A stretch of DNA of 64,000 nt from Gammaproteobacteria bacterium. GTDB lineage: Bacteria > Pseudomonadota > Gammaproteobacteria > Xanthomonadales > SZUA-36. The DNA is taken from assembly GCA_030428105.1 (NCBI GenBank), contig JAUIBE010000001.1:62001-126000 (forward strand), read 5' to 3'. The number at the start of each line of letters is the position of its first letter. The stretch's first letter is position 1. The notes under the pieces were generated by a model, which was not told where the DNA came from, searched no databases, and saw nothing but the letters and a program-made list of their open reading frames with translations. Shown here one piece after another: positions 39,492-48,692 of the stretch. The position numbers and the translations under genes were made by a program.

Positions 39492-39917
39492 TTGACCCAG
39501 AACAAAACCCAGCAAACCGATGCCAGCGTTGATCGCTTTATCCAGGCGGTGGAGCCTGAGCAGAAACGCCGCGACAGCGAGGCGGTGGTCGCCATGATGG
39601 AAGCGGCCACCGGCGCCAGCGCAAAAATGTGGGGTACCAGCATCGTCGGCTTCGGCAGTTACCGCTACCGCTATGAAAGCGGTCGCGAGGGCGACTGGAT
39701 GTTGTGTGGTTTCTCGCCGCGCAAGCAGAACCTGGTGGTGTACATCATGCCCGGCTTCAGCAACTACGATGCGCTGTTGGAAAGACTCGGCAAGCACAAG
39801 ACCGGCAAGTCATGCCTGTACATCAACAAGCTCGCCGATATCGACTTCGATGTGCTCGAGCAACTGGTCACCGAGTCCGTGAACGATATGCGCAGTCGCT
39901 ACGAAACTTCGAACTAG
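39492..39917 (+). CDS. DUF1801 domain protein
   Basis: 141 aa, apparent TTG start at 39492 (MTQNKTQQTDASVDRFI). The YdhG-like/DUF1801 core is WGTSIVGFGSYRYRYESG, DWMLCGFSPRKQNLVVYIMPG and GKSCLYINKLADID. These small cytoplasmic proteins have no settled function. It ends seven bases before the DUF502 gene, so the two are probably cotranscribed. Confidence 0.82.
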   Translation: MTQNKTQQTDASVDRFIQAVEPEQKRRDSEAVVAMMEAATGASAKMWGTSIVGFGSYRYRYESGREGDWMLCGFSPRKQNLVVYIMPGFSNYDALLERLGKHKTGKSCLYINKLADIDFDVLEQLVTESVNDMRSRYETSN

Positions 39918-39924
39918 GCCACGC

Positions 39925-40572
39925 ATGCAAGCGCTAGGAAAGCTGTTCCTCAAAGGCCTCGCCGTGGTTATCCCGGTGGTGCTGACCGTCGCGGTGACCT
40001 GGTGGCTGGCCTGGGGCGCGGAAAAACTGCTGGGCCGCCTGCTGCGCGCAACCCTGCCCGACGGCTGGTACATCCCCGGCATGGGGCTGGTAGTCGCCGT
40101 CTTCCTGATCGGCGTGGTGGGCCTGCTGTCGCACGTGCTGATTTTCCAGAAGCTGTTTAGCTGGGGAGAACGCCTGGTCAATCGCCTGCCCCTGGTGAAA
40201 ACGATCTATAACGCCGCCAAGGACTTCATCGGCTATTTCAGCCCCGACAGCACGGCGATGGAGAAAGTGGTGCTGGTGCGCATTCCCGGCCAGGATTTTG
40301 AGCTGCTGGGCTTTGTTACCCGGGAAACTTTTACCGGCCTGCCATTCGACCTGCGGGCGGACGACCCGGTGGCGGTCTACCTGCCGATGAGTTACCAACT
40401 GGGCGGTTACACGCTGTTCCTGGATCGGGCATGCCTGCAGCCGGTGGACATGACCTTCGAGGAAGGCATGCGCCTGGTGCTTACCGGCGCGGTTGCCGGG
40501 CGCGAGCAGCGTAATTCGCGCAGCCCAGGAAAGGAAATGGGAAACAAAATAGAAACTTTGGACGACAACTGA
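39925..40572 (+). CDS. DUF502 family membrane protein
   Basis: 215 aa with two N-terminal membrane helices (about 9-35 and 50-72) and the DUF502 signature RLPLVKTIYNAAKDFIGYF, then a soluble domain (VVLVRIPGQDFELLGFVT). Widespread inner-membrane family of unknown role in bacteria. Confidence 0.88.
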   Translation: MQALGKLFLKGLAVVIPVVLTVAVTWWLAWGAEKLLGRLLRATLPDGWYIPGMGLVVAVFLIGVVGLLSHVLIFQKLFSWGERLVNRLPLVKTIYNAAKDFIGYFSPDSTAMEKVVLVRIPGQDFELLGFVTRETFTGLPFDLRADDPVAVYLPMSYQLGGYTLFLDRACLQPVDMTFEEGMRLVLTGAVAGREQRNSRSPGKEMGNKIETLDDN

Positions 40573-40667
40573 TTGTCGATAGTCGCTGGAAATAACCAAT
40601 GTCCCGGGAACACGAAGCGAACGGACCCATACCCGCACGAAATTCCCAAGGAGAACCCCGAAACGCC

Positions 40668-41438
40668 ATGATGCACCTGAAACTCACTACCCTGCCCCGC
40701 CTTGCGCTGGCCTTGCTTGTCCTGACCCTGGCTGCTTGCGGCAACAGCGATGACGGCAATGCAGATACCGCTGAAAACACCAACACCAAGCCGGACATGA
40801 AAACCATTCGAGGCACGCTGGACTACCACGAGAACTTCAACCTGGCCCCGGAATCAGTGGTCACCGTCGAGTTGCAGGACGTGTCACGCCAGGATGTGGC
40901 CGCCGAAACCGTGGCTGTCAGCGAGTTCCTGGTGCCCAAGGAGCGGCCAATGCCGTTTGCCCTGGAGTACGACGCCAACAAGATCCAGCCGGGGCACCGT
41001 TACAACCTGCGAGCCAAGGTGATGGAACAGGTGCGCCTGCGTTTCGTTTCCGACCAGGCTTACCCGGTATTGGAGAGCGACACCCAGCCCGCCGTGGCCA
41101 TCCTGCTCAAGCACGTACCTGGCGGCGATGTCGAGCGCATGCCGGAAACGGTTCGCGCCAACAATCCCACCCTGGTGGGCCATTACCGTTTCCGAAACAA
41201 GCAGGGCGAGTTCGTTGATTGCGCCGATGGCGTGGTCCACCCCTTGTCACGCGAGGGCGGCGGCGTGTACGCGCTGGAAAGCCAGTACCGTGACGTGGCG
41301 CCGGAGTACGGCGACGAGGTATTCGTACGCCTGGTGGGCAACTACCTCACCCGGCCGGCGCGCTCCGGCCAGGGCAAGGAAGACTACCTGGTGGTTCTGC
41401 AGATCGAGGAAATGTCCGCGCTGGGCTCCTGCCCCTGA
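40668..41438 (+). CDS. YbaY-type lipoprotein
   Basis: 256 aa from ATG 40668 (a second ATG follows directly). Lipobox LAAC (Cys24), a Asn/Thr-rich linker, then a YbaY/type III secretion pilotin-like domain (IRGTLDYHENFNLAPESVVTV, PMPFALEYDANKIQPGHRY) and a C-terminal domain resembling NlpE/HslJ-type lipoprotein modules (GHYRFRNKQGEFVDCADG). Likely an outer-membrane envelope protein; function unknown. Convergent with the M3 peptidase, 21 bases apart. Confidence 0.78.
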   Translation: MMHLKLTTLPRLALALLVLTLAACGNSDDGNADTAENTNTKPDMKTIRGTLDYHENFNLAPESVVTVELQDVSRQDVAAETVAVSEFLVPKERPMPFALEYDANKIQPGHRYNLRAKVMEQVRLRFVSDQAYPVLESDTQPAVAILLKHVPGGDVERMPETVRANNPTLVGHYRFRNKQGEFVDCADGVVHPLSREGGGVYALESQYRDVAPEYGDEVFVRLVGNYLTRPARSGQGKEDYLVVLQIEEMSALGSCP

Positions 41439-41459
41439 CTCCTTTAGCCTGGCGCTGGT

Positions 41460-43580
41460 TTACTCGCCGCCAGAAGCCTGGGTTGCGATCTGCTCGCTTT
41501 GCGCGCCGCTGAGGCGGTCGGCATAGGGCTTGAAACTGATCTCGCGGCCCAGGAAGTCTGTCACCAGGTCGGCCGCGGGCTTGGCGCCGCCCCTGGCCAG
41601 CACCAGGTCGCGGTAAGAGCCGGCCGTTTCGACGTTGCGCAGCCCTTCTTCTTCAAACCGGGTGAGCATGTCGGTGGCGATGGCCTTCGACCACTGATAG
41701 GTGTAGTAAATCGCCGAGTAGCCATTGAGGTGGCCGAAGGAGGCATAGAAGTTTTCTTCCGGCATGGGTTCGAACGGGCTGTAGTTACGCACGATTTCGT
41801 CGCTCAAGCCCTTGATGTCCAGCCCCTCGGGGTTGCGGTTGTAAAGCCCCATCGAGAGTGCTGCGAATGTGAGCTGGCGGCGTGTGCCCAGCCCCAGGCC
41901 GAAGTCACGCGCAGCCATCATGCGATCGAGCAAATCGCGCGGAATCGGTTCGCCATCGGCGTTGCGGGCGAATTGGGCGATGGTGTCGTAATCCCACACC
42001 CACTCTTCGAGCATCTGCGAAGGCGCTTCGACGAAATCCCACTCGGTGTTGATGCCGGAAATGTTGTCCCAGTGATGGTGCCCGGCAAACAGGTTGTGAA
42101 TGAGGTGGCCGAACTCGTGCAGGTAGGTCACCACCTGTGAATGCTGCATCAGCTCATCGCCAGCCGGGAAATTACACACCAGGGTAGCGACAGGCGATTG
42201 CACGCCGGAAATGCCGTTGCGCATCGGGAATGCGGCGGCGTGCTGGTACTTGCCCTCACGCGGGTGCATGTCCAGGTAGAAACGCCCCACCAGGTAATCG
42301 CCATCCCACATCTCGTGGGCGGTGACCGACTCATGCCATACCGGGGTGTCCCAGTCACGGAACTGAACGCCAAACAGGTCCTGCACCAGGGTGAGGATGC
42401 CTTCGCGGGTGGCGTTGTAGTTGAAATACTCGCGCACCCGCTTGGAATCAACCTCGAACTGCTCGCTGGTGACTTTCTCCATCAGGTAGCTGCGCTGCCA
42501 CGATTCGACCTGCTCGGCCTGCGGGTCGATCTGCTGCAACCGTGCCAGCAGCACTTCGTACTCGGCCTGCTGGCCTTCCTCGGTGTAGCGCGTGAGTTCC
42601 TCCAGGAACTGTTCCACCCGTTCGGGCGAACCCACCATCTTGTCGGCGGTAATCAGTTGGGCGTAGTTGTCAAAGCCCAGTAGTTGCGCCAGTTCATAGC
42701 GCTTCTCCAGCAGCTTGCGCAACACCGGTTCGTTCTCCGGGTAGGCGCGGGTGTTGTACAACACGGTCAGCTCACGCCGCGCCGCGTCATCGTCGGCATA
42801 CTGCATGAACGGAAACAGGTCGGGGTACTGGGTGGTAATGCGAATCTTGCCGTCTTCGCCCGGCGGATGGGCATCGATGAAATCCTGCGGCAGGCCGGCA
42901 AGCTGGTCGACAGAATCCAGTTCCATGGTCATCATGGCTTCGCGGATATTGCGGTCGAACTCCTGGCCCACGGCGAAGATTTCATCGTTCAAGGCCTTGA
43001 TGCGCTGGCGCGTGGCCTCGTCCTTGTCGACGCCTGAAAGCTTGAAGGTCAGCAGGCCTTTCTCCACGGAACGGCGGGTATCATCATCGGCGCCATCCAG
43101 GTCAATCGCGCTCAGGCGGTCGTAGATCGGGCGCGACAGTGACAGGTCGGAGAACAGCGGTGACAGCGATTGGCTGCAGGCATCCGCTGCATCACGCACG
43201 CTTGCATCAGGGTGCACCGCGCCCAGGGTGCCGGCGGCCATGGCCATGTTGCTGACACTGACCACCTGCGCGTTGATCGCTTCCAGGTAGTTGGTCACCG
43301 TCGGCGTGTCGGCGAAGGATTCAAGCGCGGCAACGCCCGCCTTCATGTCTTCCACTTCTTGTGCACAGGCGCTCGCCATGGCTTCCGCGGTTCCCAGGTC
43401 GGCAATGTCCCACGAGCGGTAGCTGTACAGGTCAAAGTCCGCGGTTTCAGCGACCATTTCGCCAGCCGCCTCCTCGGCGGCGGGCTGCGTGGAGACCTGT
43501 GTGCTCGGCGCCTCGCTTTGCCCGCAGGCAGCAAGCAGAAATATGGAAATTGAAATTGGGAAATAGGCTGCTGTTTTCAT
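41460..43580 (-). CDS. Exported M3 family metallopeptidase lipoprotein
   Basis: 706 aa from ATG 43578-43580. Lipobox LAAC (Cys19). Thimet oligopeptidase-like zinc site H488-E-F-G-H492 in YLHEFGHLIHNLF, third ligand in the EAPSQMLEEW segment. The N-terminal ~60 residues beyond the core are lipoprotein signal and linker. It probably cleaves short peptides in the periplasm. The 197-base region upstream, shared with the divergent DUF4212 gene, holds a 7-bp hairpin (43615-43634) on the leader. Confidence 0.9.
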   Translation of the reverse strand: MKTAAYFPISISIFLLAACGQSEAPSTQVSTQPAAEEAAGEMVAETADFDLYSYRSWDIADLGTAEAMASACAQEVEDMKAGVAALESFADTPTVTNYLEAINAQVVSVSNMAMAAGTLGAVHPDASVRDAADACSQSLSPLFSDLSLSRPIYDRLSAIDLDGADDDTRRSVEKGLLTFKLSGVDKDEATRQRIKALNDEIFAVGQEFDRNIREAMMTMELDSVDQLAGLPQDFIDAHPPGEDGKIRITTQYPDLFPFMQYADDDAARRELTVLYNTRAYPENEPVLRKLLEKRYELAQLLGFDNYAQLITADKMVGSPERVEQFLEELTRYTEEGQQAEYEVLLARLQQIDPQAEQVESWQRSYLMEKVTSEQFEVDSKRVREYFNYNATREGILTLVQDLFGVQFRDWDTPVWHESVTAHEMWDGDYLVGRFYLDMHPREGKYQHAAAFPMRNGISGVQSPVATLVCNFPAGDELMQHSQVVTYLHEFGHLIHNLFAGHHHWDNISGINTEWDFVEAPSQMLEEWVWDYDTIAQFARNADGEPIPRDLLDRMMAARDFGLGLGTRRQLTFAALSMGLYNRNPEGLDIKGLSDEIVRNYSPFEPMPEENFYASFGHLNGYSAIYYTYQWSKAIATDMLTRFEEEGLRNVETAGSYRDLVLARGGAKPAADLVTDFLGREISFKPYADRLSGAQSEQIATQASGGE

Positions 43581-43777
43581 GGCGCTGTTCACCGGATCCT
43601 GGCTGATGGAATATCGCCGCCCTGCTTGGCGGCGGCAAAGGGTAACAGAATGCCGTGCACGCCGCCTTGCGCGATAGACCTGGCGCGGCCAGCGGGCCGC
43701 TCGCTGCGACAAAACGCGACGGGTGAAAGGTGGCGCGCATTTCAGGTAAGCTGCATGGCAGTTCAAATAAGCATCCC

Positions 43778-44068
43778 ATGAATACGAAACCTGAACCGCA
43801 GCGGACGGCGAAAAACTACTGGCGCGAAAACGTTCGCCTGGTCGTTGGCTGCTTGCTCGTTTGGTTCGTGGTTTCCTTTGGCTTTGGTGTCTTGCTGGTC
43901 GACTTCCTCAACCAGTACCGCCTGTTCGGCTTCAAGCTCGGCTTCTGGTTTGCACAACAGGGGTCGATCTATGTCTTCCTGGTGCTGATTCTGTTTTATG
44001 CCTGGCGGATGAACCGGCTGGATCGCCGCTACGGCATCGAAGAAGCCGGCGACGAGACGGATTGCTAG
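43778..44068 (+). CDS. DUF4212 symporter small subunit
   Basis: 96 aa from ATG 43778. Two membrane helices; the motif YWRENVRLVVGCLLVWFVVSF and GFWFAQQGSIYVFLVLI is the DUF4212 family, which almost always lies next to VC_2705-type sodium:solute symporters. Its TAG shares one base with the GTG of the symporter (TAGTG). Confidence 0.92.
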   Translation: MNTKPEPQRTAKNYWRENVRLVVGCLLVWFVVSFGFGVLLVDFLNQYRLFGFKLGFWFAQQGSIYVFLVLILFYAWRMNRLDRRYGIEEAGDETDC

Positions 44069-45828
44069 TGGACCTGCGCACCCTGACCTACCTGGTGGTG
44101 GGCTTGACCTTCGTGCTCTACATCACCATCGCGGTGATCTCCAAGGCGCGATCTACCGGCGATTTTTATGTTGCCGGCAAACACGTGCATCCACTGGCCA
44201 ACGGCATGGCGACCGCGGCCGACTGGATGTCAGCGGCGTCGTTTATCTCCATGGCCGGGCTGATCGCCTTCATGGGCTACAGCGGCTCGGTGTACCTGAT
44301 GGGCTGGACCGGTGGCTACGTGCTCCTGGCGCTGCTGCTGGCGCCCTACCTGCGCAAGTACGGCAAGTTCACAGTCCCTGAATTTATCGGCGACCGTTAC
44401 TACTCAAGGGCCGCGCGGGTGGTTGCGGTGATCTGCCTGATCTTTATTTCCTTCACCTACGTGGCCGGCCAGATGCGAGGCGTGGGAATCGTGTTCTCGC
44501 GCTTCCTGGAAGTGCCCGTAGGCGCCGGCCTGATGATTGGCATGGGCGTGGTGTTTATCTACGCCGTGCTGGGCGGCATGAAAGGCATCACCTACACCCA
44601 GGTGGCGCAATACTGCGTACTGATCTTCGCCTATACCGTCCCCGCCGTGTTTATCGCCCTGCAACTGACCGGCAACCCCATTCCGCAACTGGGCCTGGGT
44701 TCGAAAGTGGCGGGCGAGTCGGTTTACCTGCTCGACAAGCTGGATGCCCTGGTCACCGACCTCGGTTTCCGCGCCTTCACCGAGGGTGACAAGAGCACCA
44801 TCGACATGTTCGCCATCACCCTGGCGCTGATGGTGGGCACCGCCGGCTTGCCGCACGTGATCGTGCGCTTTTTCACGGTTCCAAAGGTGTCTGATGCACG
44901 CCGCTCTGCAGGCTATGCCCTGCTGTTTATCGCCCTGCTCTACACCGTTGCGCCGGCGGTGGGCGCGATGGCGCGCTACAACCTCACCACCACCCTGCAG
45001 CCGGGACCGGTGGGCAGCGAAACCGGCAACCTGGTTTACGAACAGCGACCCACGTGGTTTCGCACCTGGGAAGACACCGGCCTGCTGGCCTTCGAGGACA
45101 GGAACGGCGATGGTCGTATCCAGTACTACAACGACCAGGACCCGGTGTTTGCCGAACAGGCGCGGTCATACGGTTGGAACGGCAACGAGCTGAGCGTCGA
45201 CCAGGACATCATGGTGCTGGCCAACCCGGAGATCGCGCGCCTGCCCAACTGGGTCATCGCACTGGTGGCTGCAGGCGGTATCGCCGCGGCCCTGTCGACC
45301 GCCGCCGGGTTGTTGCTGGTGATTTCATCATCGATTTCGCATGACCTGCTCAAGGGCATCATCATGCCGGGGATCACGGAAAAACAGGAGTTGGCTGCCG
45401 GGCGAATCGCTGCAGCGGTGGCTATCGTGATTGCGGGCTACCTGGGCTATGACCCGCCGGGCTTTGTTGCCCAGGTGGTGGCTTTTGCTTTCGGGCTGGC
45501 CGCGGCCTCGCTGTTCCCGGCCATCCTGATGGGCATTTTCAGCACCCGGGTCAACAAGCAGGGCGCGATTGCGGGCATGCTTACCGGGCTGATCTTCACC
45601 TTTGCCTACATCATCGTGTTCAAGGGCGTGTTCTTCCAGCCGTTCGTGGAAAACCTGCCAGCCAACTGGCTGTTTGGCATTTCACCCGAGGGCATCGGCG
45701 TGGTGGGCATGGCGCTCAACTTTGCCGTGGCCACCGTGGTCAGCCGCTTCAGCCCCGCCCCTCCGGAGGAAGTCCAGGCCCTGGTGGAAGATATTCGCGT
45801 GCCCGGCGCTATTCGAGTTTCTCCCTGA
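44068..45828 (+). CDS. Sodium:solute symporter (VC_2705 family, ActP-like)
   Basis: 586 aa from GTG 44068, about 13 membrane helices. Start DLRTLTYLVVGLTFVLYI; SSS-family motifs DFYVAGKHVHPLANGMATAA, YLRKYGKFTVPEFIGDRY and the C-terminal AFAFGLAAASLFPAILMGIF. A ~70-residue hydrophilic insert (ETGNLVYEQRPTWFRTWEDT) is typical of the VC_2705 group. Acetate or another short carboxylate is the likely cargo. The last 20 bases overlap the convergent TPR gene. Confidence 0.92.
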   Translation: MDLRTLTYLVVGLTFVLYITIAVISKARSTGDFYVAGKHVHPLANGMATAADWMSAASFISMAGLIAFMGYSGSVYLMGWTGGYVLLALLLAPYLRKYGKFTVPEFIGDRYYSRAARVVAVICLIFISFTYVAGQMRGVGIVFSRFLEVPVGAGLMIGMGVVFIYAVLGGMKGITYTQVAQYCVLIFAYTVPAVFIALQLTGNPIPQLGLGSKVAGESVYLLDKLDALVTDLGFRAFTEGDKSTIDMFAITLALMVGTAGLPHVIVRFFTVPKVSDARRSAGYALLFIALLYTVAPAVGAMARYNLTTTLQPGPVGSETGNLVYEQRPTWFRTWEDTGLLAFEDRNGDGRIQYYNDQDPVFAEQARSYGWNGNELSVDQDIMVLANPEIARLPNWVIALVAAGGIAAALSTAAGLLLVISSSISHDLLKGIIMPGITEKQELAAGRIAAAVAIVIAGYLGYDPPGFVAQVVAFAFGLAAASLFPAILMGIFSTRVNKQGAIAGMLTGLIFTFAYIIVFKGVFFQPFVENLPANWLFGISPEGIGVVGMALNFAVATVVSRFSPAPPEEVQALVEDIRVPGAIRVSP

Positions 45829-47497
45829 CTTCCGGGTCGGCCAGGTGCCAGATCAGCGCCAGTTTCTGGCGGTTATAAGTCGCCTCTGATTCCATCCCCG
45901 CGGCCTGCTGGGCTTTGAACAACCCCAGGAGTGCTGGCGCGCGCTGGCGGTTGCGTTTCAACTCCAGCGCATAGGCGGTGGCAGCCGCCTCGTCGTTGCC
46001 GGAGGCAGCATAAAGGTCGCCCAGCAGTTGCGCCGAGGGCATGTCAACGAACGGCGGGCCGTAGGAACGTGGCATGTCGCCCTCCAGGCGGCTGGCTTCG
46101 CCCGCAAACGCCACCGCGCGGGTGTACTCACCCCTGGCGGCTTCGATCATCGCCAGCAGTTGCTGTTCCATCACGTCAAGCCGCTCCAGGTACAGCAGGT
46201 CAACCGGCGCCGGCTCTTCCTGGCGGCGGATGGTGGCGGACAGTTCTTCCTTGAGCCGCAGGAACTGGGCCATCTGCTGCTGGGCCTGGGAAGGCAGGGA
46301 GGCATGGGCCGAGCGCATCGCCTGGGCAAAGTTGTAGTTCAGGTTCGGGTCAATCGCGTCGCCCATGCGAAAGGTCCAGTCCAGCACTTCGCTGTCCCAG
46401 TCACCGGTTTCCACCAGGTAACGCAACCACATTTGCACCGCCGAACCGACCACGCTGCGGTCGGGATCCAGGGCCAGCCGGTCAGGTTGCGGGCCATCGT
46501 AGGCCTGGGCTTCCTGGTAAGCGGCATCCAGCAAGGTGCGGGCTGCCTCCCAGCGACCCTGTTCGAGGTAGCCGTAGATCAGCCAGGCGTTGGCGTGGCC
46601 GGTGCTTGAAGGCCCTTCTCCCTTCTCAGCACGCACCGCGTTGCGAACCCGAACCGAGGCCTCGTTGGCGATGACCACGTCATCCCACATGCCCAGCGCA
46701 TTGAAGATATGCGAGGTCATGTGCTGGGCGTGCGCGGCATCCGGCGCCATTACGGCCAGTGCGCGCGCCGCGCGCAGACCCAGCACGGCATGGGTTGGGT
46801 CGTCTACCCCGTGAATCAGGTAGTGCGCCGCGCCTGGATGCTGCGGGTTCTCGGAAAAGACGCCCTGCGATATGGCGGCGGCCAGCATGTAGCTGTCCAC
46901 ATCGCGCACGCCATTGCTGACGCCCAGCACTGCCAGCGCGTAAAACAACTGCACCTCGAGGTCCTCGGGAAACCGCGCCGCCAGGCCTTCCATCTTGCGC
47001 AGGTAGGCACGGTCGCGCTGCGCCTTGGGGCCATCGCCGTAAAGGGTTTCCACGGCATCAATCAGCAGTTTTTCGCGGGCGGCGGGAGTCGAATCCTGGC
47101 GCGCCAACGGGGTATCGCCCAGTTGCAACAGGGCCAGGCGCCCGGCGGTGCGGTCCTGCGAATTCCACAACGGGTGGTTGTGGGTCATCGCCTCGCCCCA
47201 GGCAGCCATGGCGAAACCCGGCTCAAGCGCCCAGGCGCGCTGGAATTCCTCGCGGGCCAGCGGGTACTCAAACAGGTGCAACAGCAGCATTCCCTCGATA
47301 AACGCCGCTTGCGCTTCCGCGGATTCCGCCATGGTGGGGAAGCTCAGCTCGCCCAGCACCCGGCCCGTTTCGACCGGCTCCGGGTTGTCCGCTTCACCAG
47401 CCTGCGCCAGCAGCTTGTTGCAGGCCAACATCGCCAGCAAGACTGCGAGCAATACGGAAGTGCGTTTCAGTGCGAATCGAAAAGGCATATGCATCAT
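45809..47497 (-). CDS. Exported TPR-repeat protein
   Basis: 562 aa from ATG 47495-47497, with AGGG upstream. Signal peptide (VLLAVLLAMLACNKLLAQA), possibly a lipoprotein through LAC. Several TPR-like helical pairs; conserved stretches AAWGEAMTHNHPLWN, HPGAAHYLIHGVDDPTHA and AAHAQHMTSHIF recur in a family of exported TPR proteins of unknown role. The starts of this gene and the kinase gene are only 24 bases apart, so their promoters overlap. Confidence 0.8.
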   Translation of the reverse strand: MMHMPFRFALKRTSVLLAVLLAMLACNKLLAQAGEADNPEPVETGRVLGELSFPTMAESAEAQAAFIEGMLLLHLFEYPLAREEFQRAWALEPGFAMAAWGEAMTHNHPLWNSQDRTAGRLALLQLGDTPLARQDSTPAAREKLLIDAVETLYGDGPKAQRDRAYLRKMEGLAARFPEDLEVQLFYALAVLGVSNGVRDVDSYMLAAAISQGVFSENPQHPGAAHYLIHGVDDPTHAVLGLRAARALAVMAPDAAHAQHMTSHIFNALGMWDDVVIANEASVRVRNAVRAEKGEGPSSTGHANAWLIYGYLEQGRWEAARTLLDAAYQEAQAYDGPQPDRLALDPDRSVVGSAVQMWLRYLVETGDWDSEVLDWTFRMGDAIDPNLNYNFAQAMRSAHASLPSQAQQQMAQFLRLKEELSATIRRQEEPAPVDLLYLERLDVMEQQLLAMIEAARGEYTRAVAFAGEASRLEGDMPRSYGPPFVDMPSAQLLGDLYAASGNDEAAATAYALELKRNRQRAPALLGLFKAQQAAGMESEATYNRQKLALIWHLADPEVREKLE

Positions 47498-47521
47498 GAA
47501 TGACCCTGGTTGTACAGTAGA

Positions 47522-48178
47522 ATGTCGCGCGTGACTCAGCGCAAGTTCATCGCCGTTGCCGGCAACATTGGTTCTGGAAAATCCTCGCTGGTGGAGTTTC
47601 TCACGGGGACCTACCACGTCGCCTCATTTTACGAACCTAACGACGAAAACCCATACCTTGCCGATTTTTACCACGACATGAAGCGCTGGGCGTTTCATTC
47701 GCAGATGTTTTTTCTCTCCAACAAGTTTCGCATCCACATGCAGGCCGACCGCATTCCCGGCGTGGTGGTGCAGGACCGCACCATTTTCGAGGACGCCGAG
47801 ATTTTCGCCACCGCGCTGCACCAGATGCGCAAGATCGACAAGCGCGATTGGCAGACCTACTGGGAGTTCTACCAGACCATCCTCAGCGCCATCCAGCCGC
47901 CCGACCTGCTGATCTATGTGCGCGCGCCCATCCGCACCATCAGGCGGCGCATCAGGATGCGTGGCCGGGCGATGGAACAGGATATTCCGCTGAGCTACCT
48001 GAAGCGGCTGGAACGCCTCTATGAACAATGGGTCGAAAGCTACAGCCTGAGCGAAGTGCTGGTGCTGGAATCCGACAAACTCAACTACGTGGCCGACCTG
48101 GTTGACCGCCAGGATGTGCGCGAGCGGGTCGAGGCATTGTTGCCACGCGCACTGAAACGCGCCGGGTCAATTTACTGA
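47522..48178 (+). CDS. Deoxynucleoside kinase family protein
   Basis: 218 aa from ATG 47522; a TTG at 47510 is possible. P-loop AGNIGSGKSSL, the EPNDENPYL substrate motif, QDRTIFEDAEIF (the DR-S/T motif), and the arginine-rich lid RRRIRMRGRAMEQ. This matches the dGK/dAK/dNK family, which phosphorylates deoxynucleosides for salvage. Which nucleoside is preferred cannot be read from the sequence. Confidence 0.9.
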   Translation: MSRVTQRKFIAVAGNIGSGKSSLVEFLTGTYHVASFYEPNDENPYLADFYHDMKRWAFHSQMFFLSNKFRIHMQADRIPGVVVQDRTIFEDAEIFATALHQMRKIDKRDWQTYWEFYQTILSAIQPPDLLIYVRAPIRTIRRRIRMRGRAMEQDIPLSYLKRLERLYEQWVESYSLSEVLVLESDKLNYVADLVDRQDVRERVEALLPRALKRAGSIY

Positions 48179-48254
48179 TTGGCGCTTGCTTCGCGGCGAA
48201 ACGGCCGTATATTGCACTGCGTTGCCAAATAACCAGACAAGCGGAATTCACGAT

Positions 48255-48692
48255 ATGCACCCGGACATGCCCCTCAATCGAATCCTTTGCCTTTTCCTGC
48301 TCGCCCTGGCCCCGCAGTTGGCCGTGGCTGAGTTGCCCAGCATCAAGCTGAGCGTAACCGGCGTTGACCCGGCTACCGGGCGCATCGAGGCCACCCTGTT
48401 TGATTCCGCCGACAGTTTCCTGCTGGAAGCACACCTGCAGGAATCAGGTGACGTCACCGAGGACGGCACTTTTGAAGCGGAGTTCGTGGGCCTGGCTGAA
48501 GGCGAGTACGCCATCGTGGTGGTGCACGACGCCAACGACAATGGCGTGTTCGATTCAGGTTTCCTGGGTTTCGGCGGTGAATCGGTGGGCTATTCCAACG
48601 ATGCTTCAAGCTGGCTTGGGCGCCCTGGTTTTGACAACGCCAAATTCACCGTCAACAGCGCCAACCAGGAAGTGCATATCAGCCTGGACTGA
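48255..48692 (+). CDS. Exported DUF2141 protein
   Basis: 145 aa from ATG 48255. Signal peptide ending AVAE; a beta-sandwich DUF2141 domain with GEYAIVVVHDANDNGVFDSGFLG and the C-terminal KFTVNSANQEVHISLD. Function unknown. Its last 14 bases overlap the convergent oxygenase gene. Confidence 0.87.
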   Translation: MHPDMPLNRILCLFLLALAPQLAVAELPSIKLSVTGVDPATGRIEATLFDSADSFLLEAHLQESGDVTEDGTFEAEFVGLAEGEYAIVVVHDANDNGVFDSGFLGFGGESVGYSNDASSWLGRPGFDNAKFTVNSANQEVHISLD